Position numbers and translations under genes: made by a program. Positions 24,755-33,976 of a stretch of DNA of 64,000 nucleotides are shown piece after piece; position 1 is the first letter of the stretch; each line of letters opens with the position of its first letter. Location of the stretch: NCBI RefSeq assembly GCF_902499335.1, contig NZ_CABVQK010000016.1:1-64000 (forward strand). Direction: 5' to 3'. Origin of the DNA: Burkholderia lata. Lineage in GTDB: Bacteria > Pseudomonadota > Gammaproteobacteria > Burkholderiales > Burkholderiaceae. The notes below the pieces were generated by a model that worked only from the letters and a program-made list of their open reading frames with translations, made no database searches and was not told the origin of the DNA.

Positions 24755-25735
24755 ATGGCAATCATTCAAGTCCAGCAGATCATGCACGAGAACCCGCTGC
24801 ATGCTCGCGCTCCGCATGAACCCCGCTACGAAGATGGCAGCGCCTTTTGTGACGGCAATTACGTTCCCATCACCGAAGCGACCGTCCCGCTCGTCGACGC
24901 GGGATTCCTGCACGCCGACGCGGCCTACGATGTCGTCACCGTCTCGCGAGGCAACTTCTTCCGGCTCGACGATCACCTCACGCGCATGGAAGAGTCGTCG
25001 GCGAAGTTCTTCCTCGAGAATCCGTTCAATCGCGAGCAGGTCAAGGAGATTCTCCACAACCTCGTGCGCAACGCCGGCCTGAAGGATGCGTACGTCTGGT
25101 GGTGCGTCACCCGCGGCCCGCTGAGCGTCGATCGCCGCGACCGCGGCGCAATGAAGAACGCCATGTTCGCGTTTGCCGTGCCGTTCTTCTTCCAGGCCGA
25201 CGACGAGGTCCGCACGCGAGGCTCGAACCTGCTGATCAGCAAGCTGTACAACCGAATTTCCGCGAAGGCAGTCGATCCCACGGCCAAGAACTTCCACTGG
25301 ATGGACATGAAGCTCGCGCTGTTCGAAGCGATGACGCAGGAGAAGGACTGGGCGGTTCTCGTCGACGAAAGCGACAACCTCACCGAAGCAGCAGGTGCGA
25401 ACGTGTTCTTCATCAAGAACGGGGAGCTCTACACGCCTGCCGAAGGCTGCCTGCTGGGCATCACGCGCCAGAGCGTCTTCGATATCGCCGCCGAGCTCGG
25501 CCTCAAGGTGAACATCGGCAAGTACACGGCGACCCAGCTGCGCGAGGCTGACGAAGCATTCACCTCGTCGTCGGCAGGCGGGATCATGCCCGTCAGCGCA
25601 ATCGACGATCAGCCGCTCGGCAACCGCAACGGCCCCGGCCCGATCTCCGAGAAGATTCACAACCTCTACTGGGAGAAGCGCTGGGCAGGATGGCACGCGC
25701 AGCCGGCTGAGTACTTCTCGTCGGTCCCGGCATAA
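24755..25735 (+). CDS. Class IV aminotransferase, (R)-amine transaminase-like
   Basis: A 326-residue fold-type IV PLP enzyme. The presumed Schiff-base lysine is Lys178 in DPTAKNFHW. FFRLDDHLTRMEES, TEAAGANVFFIKNG, GITRQSVFD, SSAGGIMPVSAID and GPISEKIHNLYWEKRW line up with the fungal and bacterial (R)-selective amine:pyruvate transaminases better than with BCAT or D-alanine transaminases. It would convert an amine to a ketone or aldehyde, or the reverse. The ATG follows GAAAGGTAATTACC. It is a single-gene unit under its own operator, ending in a strong hairpin. Confidence 0.85.
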   Translation: MAIIQVQQIMHENPLHARAPHEPRYEDGSAFCDGNYVPITEATVPLVDAGFLHADAAYDVVTVSRGNFFRLDDHLTRMEESSAKFFLENPFNREQVKEILHNLVRNAGLKDAYVWWCVTRGPLSVDRRDRGAMKNAMFAFAVPFFFQADDEVRTRGSNLLISKLYNRISAKAVDPTAKNFHWMDMKLALFEAMTQEKDWAVLVDESDNLTEAAGANVFFIKNGELYTPAEGCLLGITRQSVFDIAAELGLKVNIGKYTATQLREADEAFTSSSAGGIMPVSAIDDQPLGNRNGPGPISEKIHNLYWEKRWAGWHAQPAEYFSSVPA

Positions 25736-26056
25736 GCCGGAAGCCAGAAGCCGTTCAAAAGTGGCGCGTACGAAGCCGGCCCGGTCGAACAAGCCGCATC
25801 CGGCCCTGGTAGGCGCCCAATAGCTGCATGCATTGACAAACCGTCCGGCGCCTAACCCAGGCGCCGGACGATACGAACTTCTACGTTATAGCGACGACCT
25901 GGAGTTCGGTGATTCAACAAAACAAAGTACAAGCACACCCCAATTCATTTCGCATAGCTAACAAACGGACAGGACTATCGGTACCTTCATCCGTATTCAC
26001 CTATGCACAACCCTTTGGCGGGCGCACGTCACCTGGTCAAGGTCAAGGAGATAGCC
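25736..26056. other. Leader of the envelope transport operon
   Basis: It contains the hairpin at 25842-25870 and about 150 bp of AT-richer sequence that should hold the promoter of the DUF1329 operon. No copy of the island operator is found here, unlike before the catabolic genes. Confidence 0.5.
25842..25870. terminator. Strong 12-bp stem-loop after the class IV aminotransferase
   Basis: CGTCCGGCGCCT (25842-25853) pairs perfectly with AGGCGCCGGACG (25859-25870) around AACCC. The following bases are not T-rich. Confidence 0.65.
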
Positions 26057-27460
26057 GTGGTCAAGACTCATGCTTTCAAGAAATCTGCTTCGCTCATCCG
26101 ATCGGCAGCGAAATTGTCCGTCATCGCTTCCGCAGTCGCGATGTCTTTGACCGGTGCGCTTGCGGAAGGGACGGATGCATCTCATACACCGTCGGGTGCT
26201 GAAGTCGCCGGCACCGCGAGCGGCATTCCCGCATGGACGCCCGTAGGCAACGTCGGGGCGGGCTGGAGTTACGGCAAGCGCCGCGCGGATTTCTTCAAAT
26301 ACAAGTCCGACAAGCCCTTGTATACGATCGACGCCGGTAACGTCGACAAGTACGCGGACAAGCTCAACCCGGGCCAGATTGCACTGTTGAAGAACCTGAA
26401 GGGCTTCACGATGCCGGTGTACCCGTCGCGGCGCACGTGCGGCGTCCCCGATTTCGTCGCGGAGAATACGAAGAACAACGCGGGCTTCGCCAAGATGTCC
26501 GCGGATGGGTCGGAACTCGCCGATGCCCATCTTCCCGGCTACCCGTTCCCTGCGCCCAAGACCGGCGCGGAAGTAATGTGGAACGCGAAGGTGCACTACC
26601 GCGGCGCCGGCGTCGAGATGCGCGACATCATCACCGTCGTCTCCCCGCGGAAGGGCGCGTCCGACTGGATCAAGAACGTTTCCGACGCATGGATCTACCA
26701 GCCGTGGGGTGACAAGGCCGGCACGACGTTCGCGAAGGTCAATCAGGTCGAAGGAAACGCCTACTACGCGTACAAGTCGCCGGCGGCCATTGCCGGCCAG
26801 GCCGCGATCTTTACGACCTACGCCGGCAAGCCGACCGAAGTCTTCTACTACTTCCCGGGGCAGCGCCGAACCCGTCGCATGCCGTCGTATGCGTACGATG
26901 CGCCTCAGATCGGCTTCGACAACCAGTACAACATGGATGAAGCGCTGGTGTTCTCCGGACAGACGGACCGATTCTCCTGGAAGCTGCTCGGCAAGAAGGA
27001 AATGATCGTTACCTATAACGACCTCGGTATGTACGACTTCTCGGACAAATTCGAAGATGCGTACGGCCCTGACTTCGTGAACGCGTCGAAGCGTCGCTAC
27101 GAACTCCATCGCGTGTGGGTCGTGGAAGCCACCGTCAAGCAGGGTATGCGCCATACCGCGCCCAAGCGCCTCTTCTACGTCGACGAAGACAGCTGGAGCT
27201 ACCTCGGCGCGGTGGACTACGATGCCCAGGGGAACATCTCGAAGGTTCGCGAGGGTTACATCATTCCGGTGTATGAGACGGGGAGCTGCGACACGCTCGC
27301 ATTCGCTCAATACAACCTCGTCGATGGCCGGTACCTCGTGGACGGTTCGATGCTCGCAGCCGGACGGGACGCGAAGTGGTCGGTCGACTCGTCGGCGGAC
27401 CAACACTACAAGCCGAGCTTCTACAACGCCGATAATCTCCGCGCGTTGAGCGAGCGTTGA
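26057..27460 (+). CDS. DUF1329 periplasmic protein
   Basis: A 467-residue exported protein. The GTG start follows AAGGAG at 6 bases and gives a clear signal peptide (VVKTHAFKKS, a hydrophobic core to SLTGALAEG). An in-frame ATG 18 codons upstream would spoil this. DUF1329 proteins are a LolB/LolA-like lipid-binding family found beside DUF1302 proteins. SGIPAWTP, PSRRTCGVPDFV, FPGQRRTRRMPSYAYDAP and DSWSYLGAVDYDAQG are present. It is first in an operon with DUF1302, RND and YCF48-like proteins. Likely a periplasmic carrier for a hydrophobic ligand. Confidence 0.85.
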   Translation: MVKTHAFKKSASLIRSAAKLSVIASAVAMSLTGALAEGTDASHTPSGAEVAGTASGIPAWTPVGNVGAGWSYGKRRADFFKYKSDKPLYTIDAGNVDKYADKLNPGQIALLKNLKGFTMPVYPSRRTCGVPDFVAENTKNNAGFAKMSADGSELADAHLPGYPFPAPKTGAEVMWNAKVHYRGAGVEMRDIITVVSPRKGASDWIKNVSDAWIYQPWGDKAGTTFAKVNQVEGNAYYAYKSPAAIAGQAAIFTTYAGKPTEVFYYFPGQRRTRRMPSYAYDAPQIGFDNQYNMDEALVFSGQTDRFSWKLLGKKEMIVTYNDLGMYDFSDKFEDAYGPDFVNASKRRYELHRVWVVEATVKQGMRHTAPKRLFYVDEDSWSYLGAVDYDAQGNISKVREGYIIPVYETGSCDTLAFAQYNLVDGRYLVDGSMLAAGRDAKWSVDSSADQHYKPSFYNADNLRALSER

Positions 27461-27476
27461 CAGGAGCCGAAACAAA

Positions 27477-29183
27477 ATGGCTACCCCCTCCTCATTACAG
27501 CCCCGATCCAGCGTGGCTTTCGTGCACGCGGCGATCGCGGCGCTTGTCGCCGTCGGGTGCGGCAGCGCGCACGCCTTCACGTTCACGATCGGGAACGTTG
27601 AAGGCAGTTTCGATTCGACGGTATCGGCAGGCGTCGGCATTCGCACTGCCTCGCCAAGTTCCAATCTCGTATCGCCGACCTACAACCAGGCCACCGGTGC
27701 GCAGACCGGTGGCGGTCGACTCGGTCAATTGAGCGGCCTCTCCGATCAGGGCGACATCAACTACGGCAAGGGCGATCCGTTCACGAGCTATCTCAAGGGC
27801 AGCCACGAGTTGCTCCTGAAGATGCCGTCGCAGGGGCTCACGTTCATGGCACGTGGCACCTGGCAATACGACTACTCCGGCACCCACACGACAGGTGCCA
27901 CCAGCGGGCAGAACCTTTTCTATAACCCGCCACCCAGCCTGAACGGCGGGCTCTCGTCCGACGCCGAGAAGAACATCCGCTTCAAGCCGCGCTTGCTCGA
28001 CCTGTGGGTCAGCAAGCAGTTCAACGTCGGCGACCAGATTGCGCGCATCCGCGTGGGTAACCAGGTCGTCAGCTGGGGCGAAAGCATCTGGGAAGTCGGC
28101 GGGGTCAATGCGACGAATGCGATCGACGTGAATCGCGCGTCCCAACCCGGCGCGCAGGTCAAGGAATTCATCCTGCCTGCACCGATACTGAGTGTCGCGT
28201 CCGGCGTGGGTCACGGCGTGAACGTCGAAGGGTACATCCAGAGCAACTGGAACCAGAATTACCTTCCCCCGGTTGGCAGCTATTGGTCGAATCAGATCGT
28301 CGGGCCCGGCAACAACGCATATGGCGTCTCGACCGTCCATCCGAAGAACGGCGGGCAGTATGGTTTCTCCATTCGCTACCAGCCCGCGGGAACGGACCTG
28401 AATCTCGGTTTCTACACGATCGCGTACCACGACAAGTTCCCGCAAGTCTCACTGAGTTCGACGGGCGGGACGGTCTTCCGGTTTCCGGAAGACCGTCACA
28501 TGATCGGTGTCAGCGCCAACTTCCCCGTTGGCGACTGGGCAATCGGTACCGAGCTCTCGTACCGCCCGCGCGATGCCGTTCCGCTGAATCCGGCCAGTGG
28601 ATGCGTCGCGCAAGGCGGGAACTGCTGGGTCGACGAGAAGCGATTCCAGTGGCACCTGACGACCCTCTACTCGCTCCAGCCGGGCAATTCCGGCGCATTC
28701 CTCAAGCTGCTCGGCGCCCAGACCGCCACGCTGACGACCGAGACGGTGATCATTGCGTATCCCGGGCTTCACAAGAGCTACGGCGGGTCGCCGATTTCTC
28801 CGGGTGCGCTTCTGTGGGGGAATGAATTCAACGATCTGTTCGCGACCGGCGCACTCAACTCGCCGGGTAGTGCACAGGGCACGAAATACTCGGGCGGGAT
28901 CGACGTCGATTTCAACTGGGTTTACGACGGCACGGTCATTCCCGGGTGGCAGGTCAATCCGGGGATCTACCTTCGGTACGGCCTCTTCGGCAATACGCCG
29001 AACGTGAACGCCCAGTTCATGCGCGGCGTGACGGCCATGAACCTGTATGTGAACTTCATACAGAACCCGGCGAACTGGCAGGTCGGCTTGAATTACACCC
29101 GTTTCATGGGCCCGACCAACCCGCTGGCCAACCCGCTACGTGACAGGGACTTCGTGGCAATCGTCGCATCTCGAAATTTCTGA
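27477..29183 (+). CDS. DUF1302 outer-membrane protein
   Basis: A 568-residue protein with a signal peptide ending near AHAFTF and a body of alternating polar and aromatic strands, ending in a Phe (VAIVASRNF) as outer-membrane barrels do. DUF1302 proteins are predicted porin-like barrels paired with DUF1329. RLLDLWVSKQFNV...VGNQVVSWGES is a family signature. It should admit or release the pathway's hydrophobic substrate. AGGAG lies 11 bases before the ATG, and the gene starts 17 bp after the DUF1329 stop. Confidence 0.88.
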   Translation: MATPSSLQPRSSVAFVHAAIAALVAVGCGSAHAFTFTIGNVEGSFDSTVSAGVGIRTASPSSNLVSPTYNQATGAQTGGGRLGQLSGLSDQGDINYGKGDPFTSYLKGSHELLLKMPSQGLTFMARGTWQYDYSGTHTTGATSGQNLFYNPPPSLNGGLSSDAEKNIRFKPRLLDLWVSKQFNVGDQIARIRVGNQVVSWGESIWEVGGVNATNAIDVNRASQPGAQVKEFILPAPILSVASGVGHGVNVEGYIQSNWNQNYLPPVGSYWSNQIVGPGNNAYGVSTVHPKNGGQYGFSIRYQPAGTDLNLGFYTIAYHDKFPQVSLSSTGGTVFRFPEDRHMIGVSANFPVGDWAIGTELSYRPRDAVPLNPASGCVAQGGNCWVDEKRFQWHLTTLYSLQPGNSGAFLKLLGAQTATLTTETVIIAYPGLHKSYGGSPISPGALLWGNEFNDLFATGALNSPGSAQGTKYSGGIDVDFNWVYDGTVIPGWQVNPGIYLRYGLFGNTPNVNAQFMRGVTAMNLYVNFIQNPANWQVGLNYTRFMGPTNPLANPLRDRDFVAIVASRNF

Positions 29184-29190
29184 GGTCAAT

Positions 29191-31590
29191 ATGAATCAAA
29201 CGCCTGTTTCCGACGCAGCCCGACCCAGCAAGCTGCTAAGAACTCTTCATTCGCTGGAAAATACGCTGTTCGGTCACAGGCGTCTCGTTCTGGGGCTTCT
29301 GGTTCTCTTCACGGTCGTCATGGCCTGCTTCGCCGTCAAGCTTCGCATGGATGCCGGGTTCGAGAAGCAGCTTCCGCTTGGCCACGAATACACTCAGACG
29401 TTCAACGAGTATCGCGGTGACCTGCTCGGCGCCAACCGTTTGATCGTCGTCGTCAAGGCCCGCAAGGGCAGCATCTGGACGCCGGCCGCGTTGAAGCGCC
29501 TGTATGAAGTCACCCAGGCAGTTACGTTTCTGCCGAACGTGTCTCGAAGCAGCGTTCAATCGCTCTGGACTCCGAATTCATTCGTCAACGAGATCACCGA
29601 AGACGGATTCCGGGCCGACCCGCTCATTCCCGGCACCGTGACGCCCGATCAGCTCGACAGCAACACGGTCGGTGCCATTTCGCGCTCGACCGCCCAGGGC
29701 GGTTTCGTCGGCAGCCTCGTGTCGCGCGATCAAAGCAGTGCAATGATCACCGCAGACCTCAACGAGCTGGATGCCAAAGGTGAACGGGTCGACTATGTGG
29801 CATTCGATCAGGCGCTCGAATCGCAACTGCGATCGAAGTTCGAGGATTCGAACTATGAAATCCAGATTATCGGCTTCGCGAAACAGATCGGTGATATTGC
29901 AAACGGCGCATCGTCCGTCCTGAAGTTCTGCGCGATCGCCCTGCTCCTGACCGCGTTGGCCGTCTACTGGTACTGCCGCTCCGTTCGCCTGACGATCCTG
30001 CCCCTGACATGCTCGCTCGTCTCGCTCGTCTGGCAGTTCGGCACGCTGCATCTCCTCGGCTACGGGCTCGACCCGTTGGGCGTGCTGGTTCCGTTCCTGG
30101 TGTTCGCGATCGGCGTTTCACACGGCGTCCAGCAGATCAATTTCATCGTTCGCGAGATCTCGCACGGGAAGTCGGTGGAGCAAGCCGCTCGGTCCAGCTT
30201 CAGCGGGCTGCTGATTCCCGGCACGCTCGCCCTCGTGACGGCTTTCGTTTCCTTCGTCACGCTGATCCTGATTCCGATCCCGATGGTCCGCGAGCTCGCG
30301 ATCACCGCTTCGCTCGGTGTGGCGTACAAGATCGTCACGAATCTGGTGATGCTCCCGCTGGCAGCGTCGATGCTCAAGGTCGACGGCAATTATGCAAAGA
30401 ATGCGGAGCTGCATGCCGCTCGTCGTGGCCGCGTGCTGCGGGTTCTCGCAAAAGTCGCCATTCCGCGCAATGCAGCGATCATCCTGCTGGCTGCCGTCGT
30501 CGTGTTCTGCGTGGCGGCGTGGGAAAGTCGCGATCGCGTAGTCGGCACCCTGCAGGCAGGCGCGCCCGAGCTTCGTGCCGACGCCCGCTTCAACAAGGAT
30601 TCGGTTTCGATTGCGTCGAGCTACGACGTCGGCCTCGACTGGATTTCCATCGTCTTCGAAGCGCCTCCCCAGTCTTGTAACAACGTGGAAGTCGGCGCCT
30701 ACCAGGATCGCTTCGTCTGGTCGATGCGTGCCGTCCCCGGCGTATTGTCGGTCGTTTCGTTCTCGTCGTTGCTGCGGCAATACAACGAGGGGTACAACGA
30801 AGGCAATCCGAAGATGTCCGCGATCCCCATCGATCCCGACAACTATTCGTCGCTGGCCGGCGAGGTGGCTCGCACGCCCGGCGTCATGCGCAAGGACTGC
30901 AGCATGACCGCGGTGAACATCTATCTGGCGGACCACAAGGCGACCACGATCACCCAGGTGATCAACGCCGCGAAGCATTTTCGCGATACCAACAAGCTGC
31001 CGGGCGTGAAGATCCGGCTCGCCTCCGGAAACGCCGGCGTGCTGGCCGCGGTCAACGACGAAATCGAGCGCAGCGAATTGCCGATGATGCTTTACGTCTA
31101 TACGACCATCGTCCTGCTCGTCCTCGTCACGTACCGTGACCTGCGTGCCGTCCTCGCATGCTGCCTGCCGCTGACAATCGGCACCTTCATCGGGTATTGG
31201 TTCATGAAGGAGCTGCAGATCGGCCTGACCGTCGCCACGCTACCCGTGATGGTGCTGGCGGTGGGCATCGGCGTCGACTACGCGTTCTACATCTACAACC
31301 GGCTGCAGCTGCATCTCGCCAACGGTGTCGGCATCGTCAAGGCGCTCGAGCAATCGATCCTCGAGATCGGGACGGCAACCATCTTCACGGCGATCACGCT
31401 CGCGATCGGCGTCGCCACCTGGTCGTTCTCCGAGCTCAAGTTCCAGGCGGATATGGGCAAGCTCCTGGCATTCATGTTCATCGTCAACATGGTCATGGCC
31501 ATGACGGTTCTGCCCGCCTTCGCCGTCTGGCTCGAGCGCATCTTCCCGCGGCGCCGGCCCGCCCGCGCACCCGGCCTGCTCGCCCATTGA
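29191..31590 (+). CDS. RND/MMPL-family transporter
   Basis: A 799-residue inner-membrane protein with the RND layout: one helix near residues 25-50, a large periplasmic loop, five helices (about 230-400), a linker with one helix near 425-445, a second loop and five helices at the end. AVGIGVDYAFYIYNRL is the usual motif in the second half. It resembles lipid and hopanoid MMPL-type transporters more than AcrB, which is over 1000 residues. The start at MNQTPVSD follows GAGGTC. It probably drives traffic between the inner membrane and the DUF1329/DUF1302 pair. Confidence 0.87.
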   Translation: MNQTPVSDAARPSKLLRTLHSLENTLFGHRRLVLGLLVLFTVVMACFAVKLRMDAGFEKQLPLGHEYTQTFNEYRGDLLGANRLIVVVKARKGSIWTPAALKRLYEVTQAVTFLPNVSRSSVQSLWTPNSFVNEITEDGFRADPLIPGTVTPDQLDSNTVGAISRSTAQGGFVGSLVSRDQSSAMITADLNELDAKGERVDYVAFDQALESQLRSKFEDSNYEIQIIGFAKQIGDIANGASSVLKFCAIALLLTALAVYWYCRSVRLTILPLTCSLVSLVWQFGTLHLLGYGLDPLGVLVPFLVFAIGVSHGVQQINFIVREISHGKSVEQAARSSFSGLLIPGTLALVTAFVSFVTLILIPIPMVRELAITASLGVAYKIVTNLVMLPLAASMLKVDGNYAKNAELHAARRGRVLRVLAKVAIPRNAAIILLAAVVVFCVAAWESRDRVVGTLQAGAPELRADARFNKDSVSIASSYDVGLDWISIVFEAPPQSCNNVEVGAYQDRFVWSMRAVPGVLSVVSFSSLLRQYNEGYNEGNPKMSAIPIDPDNYSSLAGEVARTPGVMRKDCSMTAVNIYLADHKATTITQVINAAKHFRDTNKLPGVKIRLASGNAGVLAAVNDEIERSELPMMLYVYTTIVLLVLVTYRDLRAVLACCLPLTIGTFIGYWFMKELQIGLTVATLPVMVLAVGIGVDYAFYIYNRLQLHLANGVGIVKALEQSILEIGTATIFTAITLAIGVATWSFSELKFQADMGKLLAFMFIVNMVMAMTVLPAFAVWLERIFPRRRPARAPGLLAH

Positions 31591-31606
31591 AGAAGAAGAG
31601 GATTCC

Positions 31607-32581
31607 ATGACCATGAATCGTAAGGTTCTCTCGATGTCGGCGGGTATCGTCGTCTTCGGAACGCTGCTGTGCAGCATGCAAAGCGCGGTATCCGCCCCGG
31701 AACTCAAGCCCGTTCCGGCCGTCCAGTCCAGCATCGCGACGCAGTCGGCCGTGCTGGATGCAGCGTGGGCAGGCCAGCGAGTGGTGAGTGTCGGTGCGAA
31801 CGGCATCATCCTGCTGTCCGACAACCGCGGCGCGACGTACCGCCAGGCCAAGGCCGTCCCTGTGAGCTCGACGCTGACGTCCGTCAGTTTCATCGACGCC
31901 AGGACGGGGTGGGCGGTCGGCCACTGGGGCGCGATCCTGAAGACGACCGACGGCGGCGAGACGTGGGAGATTCAACGGCTCGCGACGACCGAGGATCGTC
32001 CGCTGTTCGGCGTGCACTTCATCGACGCCAACCACGGCGTGGCCGTTGGACTCTGGTCGCTGATCCTCGTCACCGACGACGGCGGCAAGACCTGGACAAA
32101 AAAGGAAGCCGTTCTCCCGAACGGCAAGAAGTCGGACCTGAATCTGTTTGGTCTTTTTTCGAACAGCAATGGCGAGATCTTTGCGACGGCCGAGAAGGGG
32201 CAACTCCTTATCTCCAGGGACAAGGGCAACACGTGGGAAAGCGTGGAGACCGGCTACAAAGGATCGTTCTGGTGCGGCGTGGCACTTCCCAACGGTGTGC
32301 TGCTGGTTGGCGGGCTTCGCGGCACGTTGATGCGAAGCGAGGACAACGGCCATACGTGGTCACGCGCGACGCTCGACACCAAGAATTCCATTACCGCGCT
32401 TGCGTCCCGAGGCTCCACGGTATTGGCGGTAGGGGTCGACGGGTTGCAGGCCCAAAGCGCCGATGACGGAAAGACGTTCCAGCGCCTGCACACCCAGACC
32501 GGGACGACGTACACCGCCGCACTCCCCTCGCCTGGCGACAAGTGGCTGATTTTTTCTCGCGACGGGGTCGTCGCACAGTAA
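31607..32581 (+). CDS. YCF48/BNR-repeat periplasmic protein
   Basis: A 324-residue exported beta-propeller. It has a signal peptide (LSMSAGIVVFGTLLCSMQSAVSA) and repeated blades of the type TDGGETWEIQ, DDGGKTWTKK, RDKGNTWESV and EDNGHTWSRA. This is the photosynthesis-assembly-factor-like fold that in heterotrophs commonly accompanies the DUF1302/DUF1329/RND genes. It may act as an assembly or adaptor protein for the transporter. It starts 16 bp after the RND stop. A second ATG two codons on is possible. Confidence 0.85.
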   Translation: MTMNRKVLSMSAGIVVFGTLLCSMQSAVSAPELKPVPAVQSSIATQSAVLDAAWAGQRVVSVGANGIILLSDNRGATYRQAKAVPVSSTLTSVSFIDARTGWAVGHWGAILKTTDGGETWEIQRLATTEDRPLFGVHFIDANHGVAVGLWSLILVTDDGGKTWTKKEAVLPNGKKSDLNLFGLFSNSNGEIFATAEKGQLLISRDKGNTWESVETGYKGSFWCGVALPNGVLLVGGLRGTLMRSEDNGHTWSRATLDTKNSITALASRGSTVLAVGVDGLQAQSADDGKTFQRLHTQTGTTYTAALPSPGDKWLIFSRDGVVAQ

Positions 32582-32601
32582 CTGTCGGATGCCTGATCGG
32601 C

Positions 32602-32636
32602 GCAGCGGGCCGTGTTCGCGAAACGCGGCCCGCTGC
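32602..32636 (+). terminator. Terminator hairpin after the transport operon
   Basis: GCAGCGGGCCG (32602-32612) and CGGCCCGCTGC (32626-32636) form an 11-bp stem with a 13-base loop. It lies between the YCF48-like gene and the convergent response regulator and may serve both. Confidence 0.65.
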
Positions 32637-32689
32637 TTCGAATCCTTTCTGACCTGCACGGATTCAGACCACGAGCGACGCCCTCCCCG

Positions 32690-33379
32690 TCACCCGGGTT
32701 TTCGAAGACGATAGCCGACGCCGTGCACGCTTTCCAAAATGCCCGACGCTCCCGAGACCATCAGCTTTTTCCGTAGCCGGGTCATGTGGCTGTCGACGGT
32801 GCGTGTGGATGCGCTTACGTCTGTCATGCACGCATTGAGCAATTCGATGCGGGTAAATGCACGATCCGGCAGCCTGGCCATGTGAGCCAGCAAGCGGAAT
32901 TCGACGAGCGTCACGGAAACAGGCACTTCGCCGGAGGGCGTTCGCACGCACGCCATATAGCTTTCCGTATCGATCTCGAGCGTTCCAACCCTGAGACGGC
33001 GCTCGGGCGCGAGCGTACCGGAGCGGCGAAGCATCGTGAGCAATCGCGCGACAACCACATCCGGGTTGAACGGCCTGACGATGTAGTCGTCGGCGCCGGC
33101 GTGCAGTGCGCGCAACCGCTCCCTGTCCAGATCACACTCCGAAATGACGACGATGGGGATATCGCTTTGTCGTCGAAGCCTGGCCAGCGTTTCCAGGGTA
33201 TCCGCACGCAGTTCACGGACGTCGAGAATGACCAGATCAGGCTTCAGGTTCAGGTGCGTGGCAAGCACGGCCTGGGAGGTGTTGGTCTGAAAGGTACGAA
33301 ACCCGTTGCGAGTCAGGCAGGTATCGAGCGTTGACGACATTTCCGGCGCGTCGTCCGCGATGAGTATGAGCGAGTGCAT
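32690..33379 (-). CDS. OmpR/PhoB-type response regulator, orphan
   Basis: A 229-residue two-domain regulator. The receiver has acidic pair Asp9-Asp10, phospho-acceptor Asp53 (DLVILDV) and Ser80. The lysine normally found in the (K)P motif is Arg102 (YIVRPF), which may alter phosphorylation signalling. The winged-helix output domain holds RTVDSHMTRLRKKL and VHGVGYRL. No histidine kinase gene is adjacent. It faces the transport operon tail to tail and could regulate envelope or pathway genes. Confidence 0.85.
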   Translation of the reverse strand: MHSLILIADDAPEMSSTLDTCLTRNGFRTFQTNTSQAVLATHLNLKPDLVILDVRELRADTLETLARLRRQSDIPIVVISECDLDRERLRALHAGADDYIVRPFNPDVVVARLLTMLRRSGTLAPERRLRVGTLEIDTESYMACVRTPSGEVPVSVTLVEFRLLAHMARLPDRAFTRIELLNACMTDVSASTRTVDSHMTRLRKKLMVSGASGILESVHGVGYRLRKPG

Positions 33380-33976
33380 GTTTGAATTTCCGAGTCGCCG
33401 CCTTTCGTGCGCGTGAACACCTTCCGGACAGCGTTCGACGCCGGATGGGGTCCAGGTTCACTGGCACGACTCGACGAGTTGAAAGCAGCGTTCGGCACGA
33501 TGCACGCCGAAGCCATTGAGATAGAGGCTGGAGAGGAATATTTCCTGCACCCGGACAAGGCCGGACGCCGAGCAAGGTCGATCGGCTGATTGGTTCGCTT
33601 GTTGCTGCGGTTCATCGCGGCAAGGCACGCACCGGTCTTCGTCCGGTTGTTGGCGCATACAGGTCGCCACCCGGCAGCCTGGCCGCCGGTGACGACCTCT
33701 CTTGCCTCCTGCTTGCCCTGCGCGCCAAAGAGGAAAGGTGCGTTCATGATCAGCGGCTGGCTGCATCACCCGACCTCACCGCTCAAGCGCTCGACGCCAG
33801 CAAGCTCGCGATGCCCGGGGAGCGTCCGGCTTTGCCTCAACCGGCCGGCTCGCCCCAGGCTCCCGGCAGCGGGCGTCGCTGCGCACACCGTGCTCGCAAC
33901 GTCCGTGTACGGTTGAGGCCCCGGTGCTGACGCATGCCAGCACGTGAAGGGGCCCGTTAAACCACCATTCCGATTT
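33380..33976. other. 597-bp gap between response regulator and GMC oxidoreductase
   Basis: No recognisable gene. One short open frame (33407-33589) has no ribosome site or family match. Near the right end a stem (GGCCCC with GGTGCTG pairing CAGCAC and GGGGCC, 33917-33954) may terminate the minus-strand BVMO1-hydrolase-GMC unit. No island operator is present. Confidence 0.5.

Noticed and set aside
12977..25735. Natural-product biosynthetic cluster (PhyH, IRED and transaminase genes)
   Set aside because: No NRPS, PKS, terpene synthase or carrier protein is present, while beta-oxidation, BVMO, esterase and ligase genes under the same operator favour catabolism; not excluded entirely.
33407..33589. 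60-codon frame between the response regulator and the GMC gene
   Set aside because: No ribosome site and no recognisable family; composition not distinctive.
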